Numbered from the stretch's first letter, positions 1 through 9,250 are shown. The stretch is 50,200 nt of DNA from an uncultured Marinobacter sp. (GCF_913055835.1 NZ_CAJXKQ010000033.1:1-50200); one strand, 5' to 3'. The notes: generated from the sequence alone by a model not told the origin. Numbers and translations are program-made.

Positions 1-43
1 CTGTAATTCACCCGGTGATTCGGTTTAACGAAAAGGCGAGACC

Positions 44-1270
44 ATGAATACAGAAATTATTCTCGGCGTGGTCATGTTCACCGTTATCGTTCTGGCCCTG
101 GTCGCAGTGATTCTTGCGGCCCGGTCCAGGCTGGTAAGCACCGGTGATGTGACCATTGAGATCAACGATGATCCCGAACACACGCTGAAGACCGAAGCCG
201 GCGGCAAGCTGCTCGGTACTCTGGCGAACAGTGGTATTTTCCTGTCCTCTGCCTGTGGTGGCGGCGGTACCTGTGCGCAGTGCAAGTGCAAGGTGCTGGA
301 AGGCGGCGGTGCCATGCTGCCAACGGAAAAGACCCACTTCACCAACCGTGAAGAAAAAGAAGGCTGGCGCCTGTCCTGCCAGGTTCCTGTAAAACAGGAT
401 ATGAAGGTCGAAGTGCCCGAAGAGTTCTTCGGCGTCAAGAAGTGGGAATGTGAGGTTGTCTCCAACCACAACGTGGCCACCTTCATCAAGGAACTCGTAC
501 TCAAGCTGCCTGAAGGCGAGGAAGTGGACTTCCGTGCCGGCGGTTATGTTCAGCTCGAGTGCCCTCCCTACGAAATCGACTTCAAGGATTTCGATATCGA
601 GGAGGAGTTCCACGAGGATTGGGACAAGCACAATATCTGGCGCTACAAAGCCATTAACAAGGAGGAGACCATCCGGGCCTATTCCATGGCTAACTATCCG
701 GAAGAGAAGGGTGTTCTCAAGTTCAACATCCGTATCGCCACGCCGCCTCCGGGCACCGATCACCCGCCGGGTATCATGTCCAGCTACGTGTTCAACCTGA
801 AGCCGGGTGACAAGGTTACCGTTATGGGGCCGTTCGGTGAGTTCTTCGCCAAGAAGACTGACGCTGAAATGGTGTTCATCGGTGGTGGTGCCGGTATGGC
901 GCCCATGCGTTCCCACATCTTCGATCAGCTCAAGCGCCTGAATTCCAAGCGGAAGATCAGCTTCTGGTACGGTGCTCGAAGCGTTCGGGAAATGTTCTAT
1001 GTGGAAGATTTCGACGGGCTGCAGGAAGAGAACGACAACTTCGAGTGGCACGTGGCGCTCTCCGACGCATTGCCCGAGGATAACTGGGAAGGGCCTACTG
1101 GCTTCATCCATAATGTGTTGTACGAGAACTATCTGAAGGACCATCCGGCTCCGGAAGACTGTGAGTACTACATGTGTGGGCCCCCAATCATGAACGCTTC
1201 CTGCATCAAGATGCTCAAGGACCTTGGTGTTGAGGATGAAAACATCATGCTGGATGACTTCGGAGGCTAA
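44..1270 (+). CDS. nqrF: Na+-translocating NADH:quinone reductase subunit F
   Basis: NqrF is the NADH-oxidising entry subunit of the sodium pump Na+-NQR. It passes electrons from NADH through FAD to a 2Fe-2S cluster. The 408 residues match the family length. An N-terminal membrane helix (about 3-27) anchors it. The ferredoxin-type cluster cysteines are C71, C77, C80 and C112. The flavin motif RAYSMANYP starts at R211, the NADH-binding GGGAGMAP stretch is at 281-288, and CGPP lies at C378, all as in the Vibrio enzyme. The ATG at 44 follows a GGCGAG-type ribosome site. The 43 bases before it are too short to identify; the TAA at 4-6 could end nqrE, which normally precedes nqrF, but that is a guess. 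apbE follows after 9 nt, so this is the end of an nqr operon. Confidence 0.98.
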   Translation: MNTEIILGVVMFTVIVLALVAVILAARSRLVSTGDVTIEINDDPEHTLKTEAGGKLLGTLANSGIFLSSACGGGGTCAQCKCKVLEGGGAMLPTEKTHFTNREEKEGWRLSCQVPVKQDMKVEVPEEFFGVKKWECEVVSNHNVATFIKELVLKLPEGEEVDFRAGGYVQLECPPYEIDFKDFDIEEEFHEDWDKHNIWRYKAINKEETIRAYSMANYPEEKGVLKFNIRIATPPPGTDHPPGIMSSYVFNLKPGDKVTVMGPFGEFFAKKTDAEMVFIGGGAGMAPMRSHIFDQLKRLNSKRKISFWYGARSVREMFYVEDFDGLQEENDNFEWHVALSDALPEDNWEGPTGFIHNVLYENYLKDHPAPEDCEYYMCGPPIMNASCIKMLKDLGVEDENIMLDDFGG

Positions 1271-1279
1271 GCAGTCCTG

Positions 1280-2329
1280 ATGACATCCCGCATGGTACGA
1301 CCCGCCAGGGTGGCCCTGGCCAGTGCTTTTACGGCGCTGGTCTTTGCCGCGCTGGCGGGTTGTTCGTTTGAGCCAGAAGAAAAAATCTGGGAAATCTCCG
1401 GCCCTGTTTTCGGCACCAGTTACCACATTAATGTCGTATTGACCGAGGATCAGGAGAGGCTTGAAACTCTGGCCAGTGGCATTGACGAGGTGCTTGAAGA
1501 CGTAGACGCATCAATGTCGACCTGGCGTGACGATTCCGAGCTGTCCCGTTTCAACCAGCGAACCGATCAATCTGGATGGGTCCCCGTTTCAGCAGGGCTG
1601 TTCGAGGTTCTTCAAAAAGCCAATGAGATTTCCCGGCTGACCGATGGCGCCTTCGATGTAACGATTGGCCCGGTAGTGAATCTATGGGGATTCGGGCCCC
1701 AGGCGCGGCCGGAAAAGACGCCGTCTGAAGAATCGCTTTCGACGGTTCTGGCGGCCACTGGTTTCGAGAAGCTGGAACTTCAGGCAGATCCGCCTGCCGT
1801 ACGTGCAACACCACCGCAATATGTGGACCTGTCGGCCATTGCCAAGGGCTATGGTGTGGATGCGGTAGCCCGCTTTCTGGAAAGTGAAGGGGTAGAGGCG
1901 TATCTGGTGGAAATCGGCGGAGAAGTGCGGGTCAATGGCAGGAAGCCGGATGGCAGCACCTGGCGCCTGGCCATCGAACAGCCGGTATCCGAGAGGCGCG
2001 AGGTAAATCGGGTGGTGGCGCTGGAATCCCGCGCTATGGCAACATCGGGTGACTATCGTAATTATTACGAATCGGACGGGCGTCGCTATTCCCATACAAT
2101 AGACCCCGAGACGGGTAAGCCGATAGCCCACAAGCTGGCGTCGGTCACCGTTATTGCAGACGACTGTATGACAGCGGACGCTTTGGCGACCGGCTTTAAT
2201 GTGATGGGCTACGAGCGGGCCAATGAGCTCGCGGTGAGGGAAAATATCCCGGCCTATTTTATTGTCAGGACGGAACAGGGCTTCGAGACGCACCAGACGC
2301 CCGCTTTTTCGTCCTACGTGACTCAATGA
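1280..2329 (+). CDS. apbE: FAD:protein FMN transferase, lipoprotein
   Basis: ApbE attaches FMN covalently to threonines of NqrB and NqrC, a maturation step for the sodium pump. The 349-residue protein has a lipoprotein signal with lipobox LAGC (lipidated C28), so it should be anchored on the periplasmic side. Family motifs are visible: MSTWRDDSELSRFN (79-92), VDLSAIAKGYGVD (182-194), IGGEVRVNG (212-220), MATSGDYRNYY (253-263) and the metal-site stretch MTADALATG with D300 and T304. It lies 9 nt after nqrF and 12 nt before nqrM, which fits one operon. The first ATG is used here; a second at 1292 would also keep the signal peptide. Confidence 0.97.
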   Translation: MTSRMVRPARVALASAFTALVFAALAGCSFEPEEKIWEISGPVFGTSYHINVVLTEDQERLETLASGIDEVLEDVDASMSTWRDDSELSRFNQRTDQSGWVPVSAGLFEVLQKANEISRLTDGAFDVTIGPVVNLWGFGPQARPEKTPSEESLSTVLAATGFEKLELQADPPAVRATPPQYVDLSAIAKGYGVDAVARFLESEGVEAYLVEIGGEVRVNGRKPDGSTWRLAIEQPVSERREVNRVVALESRAMATSGDYRNYYESDGRRYSHTIDPETGKPIAHKLASVTVIADDCMTADALATGFNVMGYERANELAVRENIPAYFIVRTEQGFETHQTPAFSSYVTQ

Positions 2330-2341
2330 GGGGAGGGCAAC

Positions 2342-2581
2342 ATGGGTACCTTTCTTTTGGTTCTGCTTATTGTAGTGCTGCTGGTTGCAGCCATGTCCAT
2401 TGGCGTAATTCTGGGCCGCAAGCCCATCAGTGGAACCTGCGGTGGTATTGGCGCTCTTGGTATCAGCCAGTCCTGTGACATCTGCGGCGGCAATACCCAG
2501 AAGTGCGAAGAGGAAAATGAGCGGTTGGCTAACGAGGGTAAGGAGCCCGAAGCTCTGGCCTACGACGCCAGCAAGCAATGA
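2342..2581 (+). CDS. nqrM: Na+-NQR maturation protein NqrM
   Basis: NqrM (formerly DUF539) is a small membrane protein needed to assemble Na+-NQR, thought to deliver iron to the cysteine-ligated centre between NqrD and NqrE. The 79-residue product has one N-terminal membrane helix (about 3-24) and four cysteines, C33, C45, C48 and C55, in the spacing expected of the family. A strong GGGGAGGG ribosome site precedes the ATG. It is the last gene of the apparent nqr operon; sthA starts 58 nt later with its own ribosome site. Confidence 0.95.
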   Translation: MGTFLLVLLIVVLLVAAMSIGVILGRKPISGTCGGIGALGISQSCDICGGNTQKCEEENERLANEGKEPEALAYDASKQ

Positions 2582-2639
2582 TCTGTTTCTGACAATTACA
2601 ATCATCTTTTCACGACGTAGATAAGGAGTCACTGCGCGC

Positions 2640-4031
2640 ATGGCAGAACATCATTACGACGTCGTCGTTATCGGCGCCGGTCCGTCCGGCGAAGGCGCGG
2701 CGATGAATGCGACGAAACACGGCAAACGTGTCGCGATCATCGAGGATAAGCCTACCGTCGGCGGGAACTGCACTCACTGGGGCACCATCCCCTCCAAAGC
2801 GCTGCGCCACTCCGTCAAACAGATCATTACTTTCAACACCAACCAGATGTTTCGGGATATCGGAGAGCCTCGCTGGTTCTCCTTCCCCCGTGTGCTCCAG
2901 AACGCGCAGAAGGTCATCGGCAAGCAGGTCAAGCTCAGGACCCAGTTCTATTCCCGCAACCGGGTCGATCTGATCAACGGCCGGGCTTTTTTCGTAGACC
3001 AGAACCGCATTGAAGTTCGTGGCAGCAAGTCGTCGGAAACCCTGCACTTCAAGCAGGCGATCATCGCCACCGGTTCCAGGCCCTATCTGCCGCCCGACGT
3101 GGATTTCCGTCACCACCGGATCTACAACTCGGACACCATTCTGAACCTCTCCCATACTCCCAGAACCCTGATTATCTATGGCGCCGGGGTTATCGGTTCA
3201 GAATATGCCTCGATTTTTGCCGGGTTGGGCGTGAAGGTGGACCTGATCAATCCGGGTAGCCGCTTGTTGTCGTTTCTGGATGACGAAATTTCCGACGCCC
3301 TGAGTTACCACCTGCGCAATAACGGTGTTCTGGTGCGCCACAACGAGCAGTATGAATCCGTTGTGGGGGATGACCACGGTGTGGTGCTATCGCTGCAGTC
3401 CGGCAAGAAGATCCGTGCAGATGCATTCCTGTGGTGTAATGGACGCAGTGGTAACACCGAGAAGCTGGGTCTGGAAAATATTGGCCTGGTGCCCAACGGC
3501 CGGGGCCAACTGGCCGTTGACGAGCATTACCGGACCGAGGTGGAAAACATCTACGCTGCGGGCGACGTGATCGGCTGGCCGAGTCTGGCAAGCGCCGCCT
3601 ATGACCAGGGCCGTTCGGCATCGTCAGATATTGTGGACGATGAGTACTTCCGGTTTGTGTCAGATGTGCCGACGGGCATCTACACCATTCCGGAAATCAG
3701 TTCCGTCGGAAAAACCGAGCGGGAACTGACCGAAGCGAAGGTGCCCTACGAGGTTGGACAGGCGTTCTTCAAGGACCTGGCTCGAGCTCAGATCACCGGG
3801 GAAGCGGTCGGCATGCTGAAAATCCTGTTCCATCGGGAGACCCGTGAGATTCTGGGTATACACTGTTTCGGTGACCAGGCGGCGGAAATCGTCCACATCG
3901 GCCAGGCGATCATGAATCAGGAAGGAGAGGCCAACTCTCTGAACTACTTCATCAATACCACGTTCAACTACCCGACCATGGCGGAAGCCTACCGGGTTGC
4001 CGCATTGAACGGCCTGAACCGGATTTTCTGA
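2640..4031 (+). CDS. sthA: Soluble pyridine nucleotide transhydrogenase
   Basis: SthA is a cytosolic FAD enzyme that moves hydride between NADPH and NAD+, balancing the two pools. The 463 residues (E. coli 466) begin with the FAD-binding GAGPSGEGA motif (12-20). The region equivalent to the redox disulfide of lipoamide dehydrogenases reads [14 protein letters not shown]44 is kept but the partner position is T49. This is the family hallmark separating SthA from disulfide reductases. The second nucleotide-binding motif [12 protein letters not shown] follows, and the C-terminal dimerisation domain ends normally. AAGGAG lies about 11 nt before the ATG. Next to nqr it suggests an NADH supply theme, but the spacing does not prove one operon. 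Confidence 0.97.
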   Translation: MAEHHYDVVVIGAGPSGEGAAMNATKHGKRVAIIEDKPTVGGNCTHWGTIPSKALRHSVKQIITFNTNQMFRDIGEPRWFSFPRVLQNAQKVIGKQVKLRTQFYSRNRVDLINGRAFFVDQNRIEVRGSKSSETLHFKQAIIATGSRPYLPPDVDFRHHRIYNSDTILNLSHTPRTLIIYGAGVIGSEYASIFAGLGVKVDLINPGSRLLSFLDDEISDALSYHLRNNGVLVRHNEQYESVVGDDHGVVLSLQSGKKIRADAFLWCNGRSGNTEKLGLENIGLVPNGRGQLAVDEHYRTEVENIYAAGDVIGWPSLASAAYDQGRSASSDIVDDEYFRFVSDVPTGIYTIPEISSVGKTERELTEAKVPYEVGQAFFKDLARAQITGEAVGMLKILFHRETREILGIHCFGDQAAEIVHIGQAIMNQEGEANSLNYFINTTFNYPTMAEAYRVAALNGLNRIF

Positions 4032-4046
4032 GGGTTGACTCAAGAC

Positions 4047-4076
4047 GGGGTCCGATGAAGGCTTTCATCTGACCCC
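4047..4076. repeat. REP-like palindrome, copy 1
   Basis: A 30-nt imperfect inverted repeat with arms GGGGTCCGATGAAGG and CTTTCATCTGACCCC lies between the convergent genes sthA and the glycerophosphodiesterase. It differs from the perfect copy at 21774-21801 by a few bases. It has no long T tract, so a terminator role is uncertain, but the RNA would fold into a stable hairpin in either direction. It belongs to the same family as the copies near 14031 and 21774. Confidence 0.8.
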
Positions 4077-4094
4077 AGGCTCATCGTCGCGGGT

Positions 4095-4889
4095 TTATCC
4101 CGCGGTCAGCGCTCCGCTGCTCGAAGACACGCCTTCGTGACTCTGTGGCAGCGATAGGGCGTACCTTGCCCTGTTATCGAAAAAGATCCGGGTGCTGGTG
4201 GGGAAGTCCGTGATGATGCTGTCCACGCCCATCTCCTCCAGTAGCAGCATGTCGTGGATCCGGTTCACGGTCCACGTAGATACATGCATTCCCCGCCGAT
4301 GGGCCTGTTCAACCAGCGTTTTCGAGCATAGCTTCCAGTTGATGCACAGGTACTCGCAACCAAGTCTTCCAGCAACACTGAGTGGGCGCGGGAACTTGCG
4401 TTCTGCCACCAGGCCAATACGGATATTCGTGTTCCTCCTCCGGATCTGTTTCAGGAACCAGGTATCCGAAGAGGTTATCGCCACCGTCTGGTACAGGTTG
4501 CGACGCTGTATCACCTCGGTCAGGCGGTTGCTCAGGATGTTCAGCCGCTGGCGCGTATCCTTCTTCACTTCCAGTTGCAGATGTTCGAGATCGTCGAACT
4601 GATCGAGAAGGTCTTCCAGTGCCGGAATGCCGGTTGGTGTGGGCCAGGAGCTGGTGTTGCGCCGTGCGTCCATGGCGGCCAGCTCAGCTGCGGTATACTG
4701 GCTGACACTGCCTTTCTGGCTGGTGGTCCGGTCGACTGAAAGGTCATGAACCAGAACCGGCTTGCCATCCTTTGAAAGCACCAGATCCAGCTCGAAATGC
4801 CGTATGCCATGCCGATAAGCATGAACAAACCCGGGGAGGGTGTTTTCCGGGGCCTCTCCCTTTGCGCCCCTGTGTCCGTAGACAATCAT
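4095..4889 (-). CDS. Glycerophosphodiester phosphodiesterase
   Basis: This 264-residue protein is a GDPD-family (UgpQ-like) enzyme. The family hydrolyses deacylated phospholipids (glycerophosphodiesters) to glycerol 3-phosphate and an alcohol. The catalytic and metal residues are present: GHRG with H6 and R7, PENT with E15, the E33/D35 pair in FELDLV, and H48 in LVHD. No signal peptide is visible, so it should be cytosolic. The ATG overlaps the stop of the DAHP synthase gene (ATGA), so translation is probably coupled and the gene is last in the tal-TerB-DAHPS operon. A 6-bp inverted repeat (4088-4104) spans the stop codon. The functional link to aromatic biosynthesis is not obvious. Confidence 0.92.
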   Translation of the reverse strand: MIVYGHRGAKGEAPENTLPGFVHAYRHGIRHFELDLVLSKDGKPVLVHDLSVDRTTSQKGSVSQYTAAELAAMDARRNTSSWPTPTGIPALEDLLDQFDDLEHLQLEVKKDTRQRLNILSNRLTEVIQRRNLYQTVAITSSDTWFLKQIRRRNTNIRIGLVAERKFPRPLSVAGRLGCEYLCINWKLCSKTLVEQAHRRGMHVSTWTVNRIHDMLLLEEMGVDSIITDFPTSTRIFFDNRARYALSLPQSHEGVSSSSGALTAG

Positions 4890-6013
4890 TCCGCTGTGTC
4901 ATCCTTTAGCCGCTGATAAATGGCCTGACGCTTTTTCCAGGTGTCGTGGCACAGGCGAATGTCTTCCAGATACGCCGGCAATTCGTGCATGAGCAAGGCC
5001 TGGGGACCATCCACAAGCGCTTTTTCCGGTTTGGGATGGAAATCCACCAGCACCATATTGGCACCAGCAATCACGCCCTGGGCCGTTGCGTGCATGACAT
5101 CGAGAATGCCGTCCGGAGACTGTTCTCGGCTGCCAACCGAGTGGGACGGGTCCACGCATACCGGCATACGGGTGAGGCGTTTGACCGCCGGCACATGGGC
5201 GAAATCCACCATGTTCCGGTGGGGTTGGCCGGCCTCGGTTTTCATGCCCCTGAGGCAGAAAATCACGTTGGCGTTGCCTTCGCTGGCCAGGTACTCGGCG
5301 GCGTTCAGGGACTCATTCAGGGTAATCCCGAATCCTCGCTTGAGCAGCACCGGGTAGGTGCTCTGGCGGCCAATGGCCTTCAATAGCTCGAAGTTCTGGG
5401 TGTTACGGGTGCCCACTTGCAGCATCACGCCGGTGGGACGGCCGAGCTTTTCCAGGCAGGTGTCGATTTCCTCGATGTGGCTCTCATGGGTGATTTCCAT
5501 GGCAATCACCTTGATGCCGTGTTTGCCAGCCTTCTCGAACACCCAGGGCAGGCAGCCCTTGCCGTGGCCCTGGAACGAATAAGGGTTGGTACGCGGCTTG
5601 TAAGCCCCCATTCGGGTGCAGACTTCGCCATTGTCCTCGAGGGCCTGCATCATCAACTCGACATGCTCGGGCACATCAACGGCGCACAGGCCGGCAAATA
5701 TGTTCAGATTGGACTGATTGAACTCCACACCGTTGTAGGTGAAGCCGCTTTGCCGGCGATCATCCCGGTGGCGGCCGAGAATGCGGTAGTCGTCCGAAAT
5801 GCGAATAGCCCGCTCAACCGCAGGCAGGGCCTCGATTTCTTCCTTGTTCAGGGGCTTGGTGTCACCAAGAAGATAGATTTCGGTCAGCCTCTGGGTTGCA
5901 CCCTGGACCTCATGAACCCGAACCGTGACATTCGGAAGGTTCTCGAGGTAATGCATGGTCTGCCGGTATTCTTCGCTGTCCAGAGCGGTATTCGGATGAA
6001 GAATCGCTAACAT
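4886..6013 (-). CDS. DAHP synthase-like enzyme (type I beta), divergent
   Basis: The sequence resembles type I beta 3-deoxy-D-arabino-heptulosonate-7-phosphate synthases, which condense phosphoenolpyruvate with erythrose 4-phosphate in the first shikimate step. Recognisable parts are an N-terminal small domain (about 1-95), KPRTNPYSFQG (139-149), GTRNTQNFELL (201-211), LLKRGF with K225 and VDPSHSVGSR with H291. The presumed metal ligands are C110, H291, D324 and D335. Several family signatures are altered: AGLC instead of AGPC, CLRG (253-256) instead of CERG, and VDFHP instead of VEVHP. It may therefore be a distinct subfamily or use a modified substrate. It lies 11 nt after the TerB-like gene, in an operon that starts with transaldolase, a source of erythrose 4-phosphate. 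The assignment as a synthase of this fold is firm; the exact reaction is less so. Confidence 0.85.
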   Translation of the reverse strand: MLAILHPNTALDSEEYRQTMHYLENLPNVTVRVHEVQGATQRLTEIYLLGDTKPLNKEEIEALPAVERAIRISDDYRILGRHRDDRRQSGFTYNGVEFNQSNLNIFAGLCAVDVPEHVELMMQALEDNGEVCTRMGAYKPRTNPYSFQGHGKGCLPWVFEKAGKHGIKVIAMEITHESHIEEIDTCLEKLGRPTGVMLQVGTRNTQNFELLKAIGRQSTYPVLLKRGFGITLNESLNAAEYLASEGNANVIFCLRGMKTEAGQPHRNMVDFAHVPAVKRLTRMPVCVDPSHSVGSREQSPDGILDVMHATAQGVIAGANMVLVDFHPKPEKALVDGPQALLMHELPAYLEDIRLCHDTWKKRQAIYQRLKDDTAE

Positions 6014-6024
6014 GCTGTCTCCTT

Positions 6025-6474
6025 TTAAGAACCGGCGTCTTGCGCCCGGTGCCGCGCCTGCATGAACTCCCGGTGATTAAGATGCAGCAGGTCTGCCATG
6101 CGGCGAATAAGATGTTCCTCGTACTTGTCGATGCGCCCGTCCGCAAAGGCCACCCGCCAGATACTCTCAAGCAGGGCCTGCTTACCCTCCTGGTCGAGGT
6201 GCTCGTTTATCTGGCCGGTGAATTCATAGAGCGACGTGGCATCGTCGGCGTGGTCCAGGGCATCCTGCAGAATCTCTTCGGCTTCGGCACGGGTTACCTG
6301 GTGCGCTTCCACCGCGCCATCGACAATGGCCTGCAGCTCGCGCTCGTCCTCGTGCTGGTCGATCCGCGAAACCTGAACCATCAAAGCGGTTGCAGCCACG
6401 GCCAGTTGGTGAGAATCCGGCTTCTCGCTCTCAGCTTCCGGTGCCGCAAACAGTTTTTTCAGGCTCTCGATCAT
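6025..6474 (-). CDS. TerB-like protein (COG4103 type)
   Basis: This 149-residue acidic, all-helical protein belongs to the TerB-like family, named after a tellurite-resistance protein, though members of this short type have no proven role. Two related acidic motifs are visible, DQHEDERELQ (39-48) and DGRIDKYEEHLIRR, matching the metal-binding D...D..E pattern of TerB domains. There is no signal peptide or membrane helix. It sits between transaldolase (42 nt upstream) and the DAHP synthase-like gene (11 nt downstream) and is probably cotranscribed. No other ter gene is present, so a tellurite function should not be assumed. Confidence 0.8.
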   Translation of the reverse strand: MIESLKKLFAAPEAESEKPDSHQLAVAATALMVQVSRIDQHEDERELQAIVDGAVEAHQVTRAEAEEILQDALDHADDATSLYEFTGQINEHLDQEGKQALLESIWRVAFADGRIDKYEEHLIRRMADLLHLNHREFMQARHRAQDAGS

Positions 6475-6516
6475 GATCCGACTGTCCTAATCCTGTGTTT
6501 GGTTCGAGGCGATGGT

Positions 6517-7482
6517 TCAGGCAGCTTTGGCCAGTTGTCGGACCCGGTTTTCCAGCTCTATCTGGTCGGCCGTGAACCGGCGAATGCCATCGGCCAGCTT
6601 CTCGGTTGCCATGGCGTCTTCATTGGATTCCCAGCGGAACAGCTTCTCGTCGATGGTGCCAAACTGATCCGGTGAGCGGGCAGTGTCGGCGACCAATCGA
6701 CGCGGCAGATCGCCCTGGTCGTCCTGCAACTCCTGAAGGAGGGCCGGGCTGATGGTCAGGCGGTCGCAGCCTGCCAGCATTTCTATTTCGCCGGTATTGC
6801 GGAAGCTGGCCCCCATCACCACTGTGTTAAATCCGTTGGCCTTGTAGTAATTGTAGATGCGGGAGACTGAGAGCACCCCCGGATCTTCTGCCGCCGGGAA
6901 GCTGTCCCGGCCGGTGCTGGCCAGGTGCCAGTCCAGAATCCGGCCAACAAAGGGTGAAATCAGGAACGCACCGGCCTGGGCGCAGGCGGCGGCCTGGATG
7001 AAGGAAAACAGCAGCGTGAGGTTGCAGCGAATGCCTTCCTTCTCCAGTTGCTCGGCAGCCCGGATACCTTCCCAGGTGGAAGCAATCTTGATCAGCACGC
7101 GGCTGGTGTCGACGCCTTGTTTGTCATACAACTCCACCAGGCGACGTGCGCGTTCCAGGGTACCTGCTGTGTCGAAGGACAGGCGGGCATCAACCTCGGT
7201 GGAAACCACACCCGGAATCAGGTTCAGGATTTCCCGGCCGGCAAGCACGGCCAACATATCGGTGGCCATGGTCAGCTGCTCGGCGTCTGAGCCGCCATGC
7301 CGCCGCGCCTCTGCCACAGCTTTGTCCAGCATGGGTCGATACGCGTCCGAGGCGGCCGCCTTGAGTAGCAGGGACGGATTGGTGGTGGCATCTTCCGGCC
7401 GCCACTTTGCGATAGCTTCAATATCGCCGGTATCCGCCACCACCGTGGTCATGGTTTTCAGTTGGTCGAGCTTGCTGGTCAT
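6517..7482 (-). CDS. tal: Transaldolase
   Basis: Transaldolase moves a dihydroxyacetone unit between sugar phosphates in the pentose phosphate pathway, linking fructose 6-phosphate with erythrose 4-phosphate and sedoheptulose 7-phosphate. The 321-residue protein is of the TalB type. [10 protein letters not shown] (31-40) and the Schiff-base lysine K132 in [11 protein letters not shown] are present, with K132 at the same number as in E. coli TalB, and D17 is conserved. It is the first gene of a four-gene minus-strand operon with the TerB-like, DAHP synthase-like and GDPD genes, so it may feed erythrose 4-phosphate to its neighbour. Confidence 0.96.
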   Translation of the reverse strand: MTSKLDQLKTMTTVVADTGDIEAIAKWRPEDATTNPSLLLKAAASDAYRPMLDKAVAEARRHGGSDAEQLTMATDMLAVLAGREILNLIPGVVSTEVDARLSFDTAGTLERARRLVELYDKQGVDTSRVLIKIASTWEGIRAAEQLEKEGIRCNLTLLFSFIQAAACAQAGAFLISPFVGRILDWHLASTGRDSFPAAEDPGVLSVSRIYNYYKANGFNTVVMGASFRNTGEIEMLAGCDRLTISPALLQELQDDQGDLPRRLVADTARSPDQFGTIDEKLFRWESNEDAMATEKLADGIRRFTADQIELENRVRQLAKAA

Positions 7483-7547
7483 TCGTCCTGTCGTCCCGGT
7501 TGATCTGTTATTGGTGCGCCCGAATCCCGGGCACTGGCTATACGCCT

Positions 7548-7576
7548 ACAATAACGGGCTGCTCTGACAGGAACAA
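7548..7576 (-). promoter_or_regulatory. Candidate sigma-70 promoter for the tal operon
   Basis: On the minus strand TTGTTC (7576-7571) and TATTGT (7553-7548) are separated by 17 nt, about 65 nt before the transaldolase ATG. Both boxes are moderate matches, so this is a reasonable but unproven promoter. An inverted repeat GCCCG/CGGGC at 7518-7532 lies in the predicted leader. Confidence 0.4.
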
Positions 7577-7609
7577 GACAACAAAAGGTATGGTGGCAAT
7601 TGCCCGCGA

Positions 7610-8644
7610 TTAAGCTTCCGCAATCTCCGGCACAGCCGGTTCACGAACCTTTTCCAGGGCTGTCTCGATAACTTCCAGGCCAGCGCCGGATTTATGGGCA
7701 TTCTCGCTGATGTAGCGACGGAACTGCCGACCGCCAGGCTGGCCGTGGAACAGGCCCAGCAGGTGTCGGGACATGTGAGTGAGGAATACGCCCCGCTCAA
7801 GCTCGCTCCGGATAAACGGAAGCATGGCCCGAAGCGCCTGATGCCGTGTTTCCACCGGCGCAGCCTGCCCGAAAAACTCCGGATCAACCCCCGCCAGCAG
7901 CCAGGGGTTGTGGTACGCCTCCCGGCCCAGCATAACGCCGTCAGTATGTACCAGATGCTCATGACACTCCTCGAAGGTCTTGATGCCGCCGTTGATAATG
8001 ATTTCCAGGTGCGGGTATTTCGCTTTCAGCCGGTAGACCCAGTCGTATTTAAGCGGAGGGACTTCCCGGTTCTCCTTGGGGCTCAGGCCTTCAAGAATCG
8101 CGATTCGGGCGTGCGCGATAAAGGTCCGGCAGCCTGCTTCGGATACTTTTTCCACGAATTCGCAGAGATCGTCCCAGGACTCCCGCCCATCAATACCGAT
8201 TCGATGCTTCACGGTGACTGGCAGGTCGGTAGCCTCAATCATGGCGCGCACGCCCTCTGCCACCTTGTCCGGGTGGCCCATCAGGCAGGCGCCAATCATG
8301 TTGTTCTGAACCCGATCGCTGGGGCAACCTACGTTCAGGTTAACCTCATCAAACTCGTATTGCTGGGCCAGCCTGGCGCAGTGGGCAAGCTCACCGGCAT
8401 CGCTACCGCCGAGTTGAAGGGCAAGCGGGTATTCGGCCTCATCGTGGCGCAGGAACCGTGCCGTGTCGCCATGGATCAGTGCTCCGGTGGTGACCATTTC
8501 AGTGTAGAGTAGGGTGTGCCGGCTAAGCTGGCGCGCCAGGTAGCGGTAATGGCTGGTGGTCCAATCCATCATCGGGGCCACGCAGAAGCGGCGGGAGAGG
8601 CCCGATTCGGTCATTGCGGTGGCTTGTGATGGTATTGCTGGCAT
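7610..8644 (-). CDS. dusA: tRNA-dihydrouridine(20/20a) synthase
   Basis: DusA reduces uridines 20 and 20a in the tRNA D-loop using FMN and NADPH. The 344-residue protein has the FMN-binding N-terminus (FCVAPMMDWT), the active-site cysteine C107 in LNVGCPSDRVQ, and the DusA-specific HARIAILEGLSPKENR stretch. A TIM barrel is followed by a helical RNA-binding domain. The start is uncertain: the first ATG (8644) adds about ten residues over the ATG at 8614 (M11). The gene stands alone on the minus strand, 127 nt upstream of the transaldolase operon. Confidence 0.95.
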   Translation of the reverse strand: MPAIPSQATAMTESGLSRRFCVAPMMDWTTSHYRYLARQLSRHTLLYTEMVTTGALIHGDTARFLRHDEAEYPLALQLGGSDAGELAHCARLAQQYEFDEVNLNVGCPSDRVQNNMIGACLMGHPDKVAEGVRAMIEATDLPVTVKHRIGIDGRESWDDLCEFVEKVSEAGCRTFIAHARIAILEGLSPKENREVPPLKYDWVYRLKAKYPHLEIIINGGIKTFEECHEHLVHTDGVMLGREAYHNPWLLAGVDPEFFGQAAPVETRHQALRAMLPFIRSELERGVFLTHMSRHLLGLFHGQPGGRQFRRYISENAHKSGAGLEVIETALEKVREPAVPEIAEA

Positions 8645-8755
8645 TACGGTTACCTGATCAACTGAATGGCGTGTGCGGCTAATCGTTACGTTGCCGAATG
8701 AGCGCTAGTTTAACAGGGTTGGCCAGCAGATTTCCGTAGGGCTTTGGCGAAATGG

Positions 8756-9250
8756 CTAACCCATATCCTCGAGCAGTGATCTGCACACCGGAAATTGGGA
8801 ATGATCAAAGGAACCCGGGTGCAGTAGGAAGTTGCCAGTAGTGAGTTGTACAACAAAATAGAATGAGTCTCCCCTTGATCCGCCTAGCATTCGTTCGAGA
8901 ATGCTCACGTCTCGGCGAACGAGGGTGCCGGTGAACTCAACAGCCGATTCAGACAGCATACGGTTATCGTTCGGGATATCGACGTCGAAAATCGAGCCCT
9001 TGAAACCATGGCGCAATGCGAGAATCGTATCCATGCCGTCGCTCCGCGGGCCAGCGACCACGAGGAACAGTTCGCCGCTGCCGGTGAGATCAAGAAGTTC
9101 ACTCGCTGTAAGGGTTTGTGCCTTCGTGCAATCCGGATAAATTTCCAGGTGTGGATTCAACCAGCCAGCGGAGCCGGTGGCTGAAAACGCCAGTAAGATT
9201 GCCAGGAAGGTTGAAAGTGCAGCGGCCTTTATGGGCCATGTATAGTTCAT
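8756..9250 (-). CDS. Secreted protein of unknown function
   Basis: I do not recognise this 164-residue protein. It starts with a clear signal peptide: positive N-terminus, hydrophobic core of about residues 8-25, and likely cleavage after GSAG near residue 29. The mature part carries two cysteines, C41 near its start and C156 near its end, which could form a disulfide closing a small domain. The predicted fold is mixed alpha/beta with a V-A-G-P-R-S-D-G-M-D loop. It is a single minus-strand gene flanked by dusA and a divergent SDR gene, with no operon partner. Signal peptide and reading frame make a real gene likely. Confidence 0.7.
   Translation of the reverse strand: MNYTWPIKAAALSTFLAILLAFSATGSAGWLNPHLEIYPDCTKAQTLTASELLDLTGSGELFLVVAGPRSDGMDTILALRHGFKGSIFDVDIPNDNRMLSESAVEFTGTLVRRDVSILERMLGGSRGDSFYFVVQLTTGNFLLHPGSFDHSQFPVCRSLLEDMG

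Noticed and set aside
8..1426. 472-codon open frame opposite nqrF and the start of apbE
   Set aside because: It is antisense to genes with complete motif sets. Its composition follows from the codon bias of nqrF and it shows no recognisable domain.
4088..4104. CGCGGG/CCCGCG hairpin over the GDPD stop as terminator
   Set aside because: The stem overlaps the stop codon and has no T tract on either side. It could be chance in GC-rich sequence.
6025..6474. Tellurite-resistance island
   Set aside because: Only one TerB-like gene is present, without terA, terC, terD or terZ, and its operon is metabolic.
7518..7532. GCCCG/CGGGC inverted repeat as a terminator after dusA
   Set aside because: Only 5 bp and no T tract follows on the minus strand. 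It may be a leader hairpin of the tal operon.
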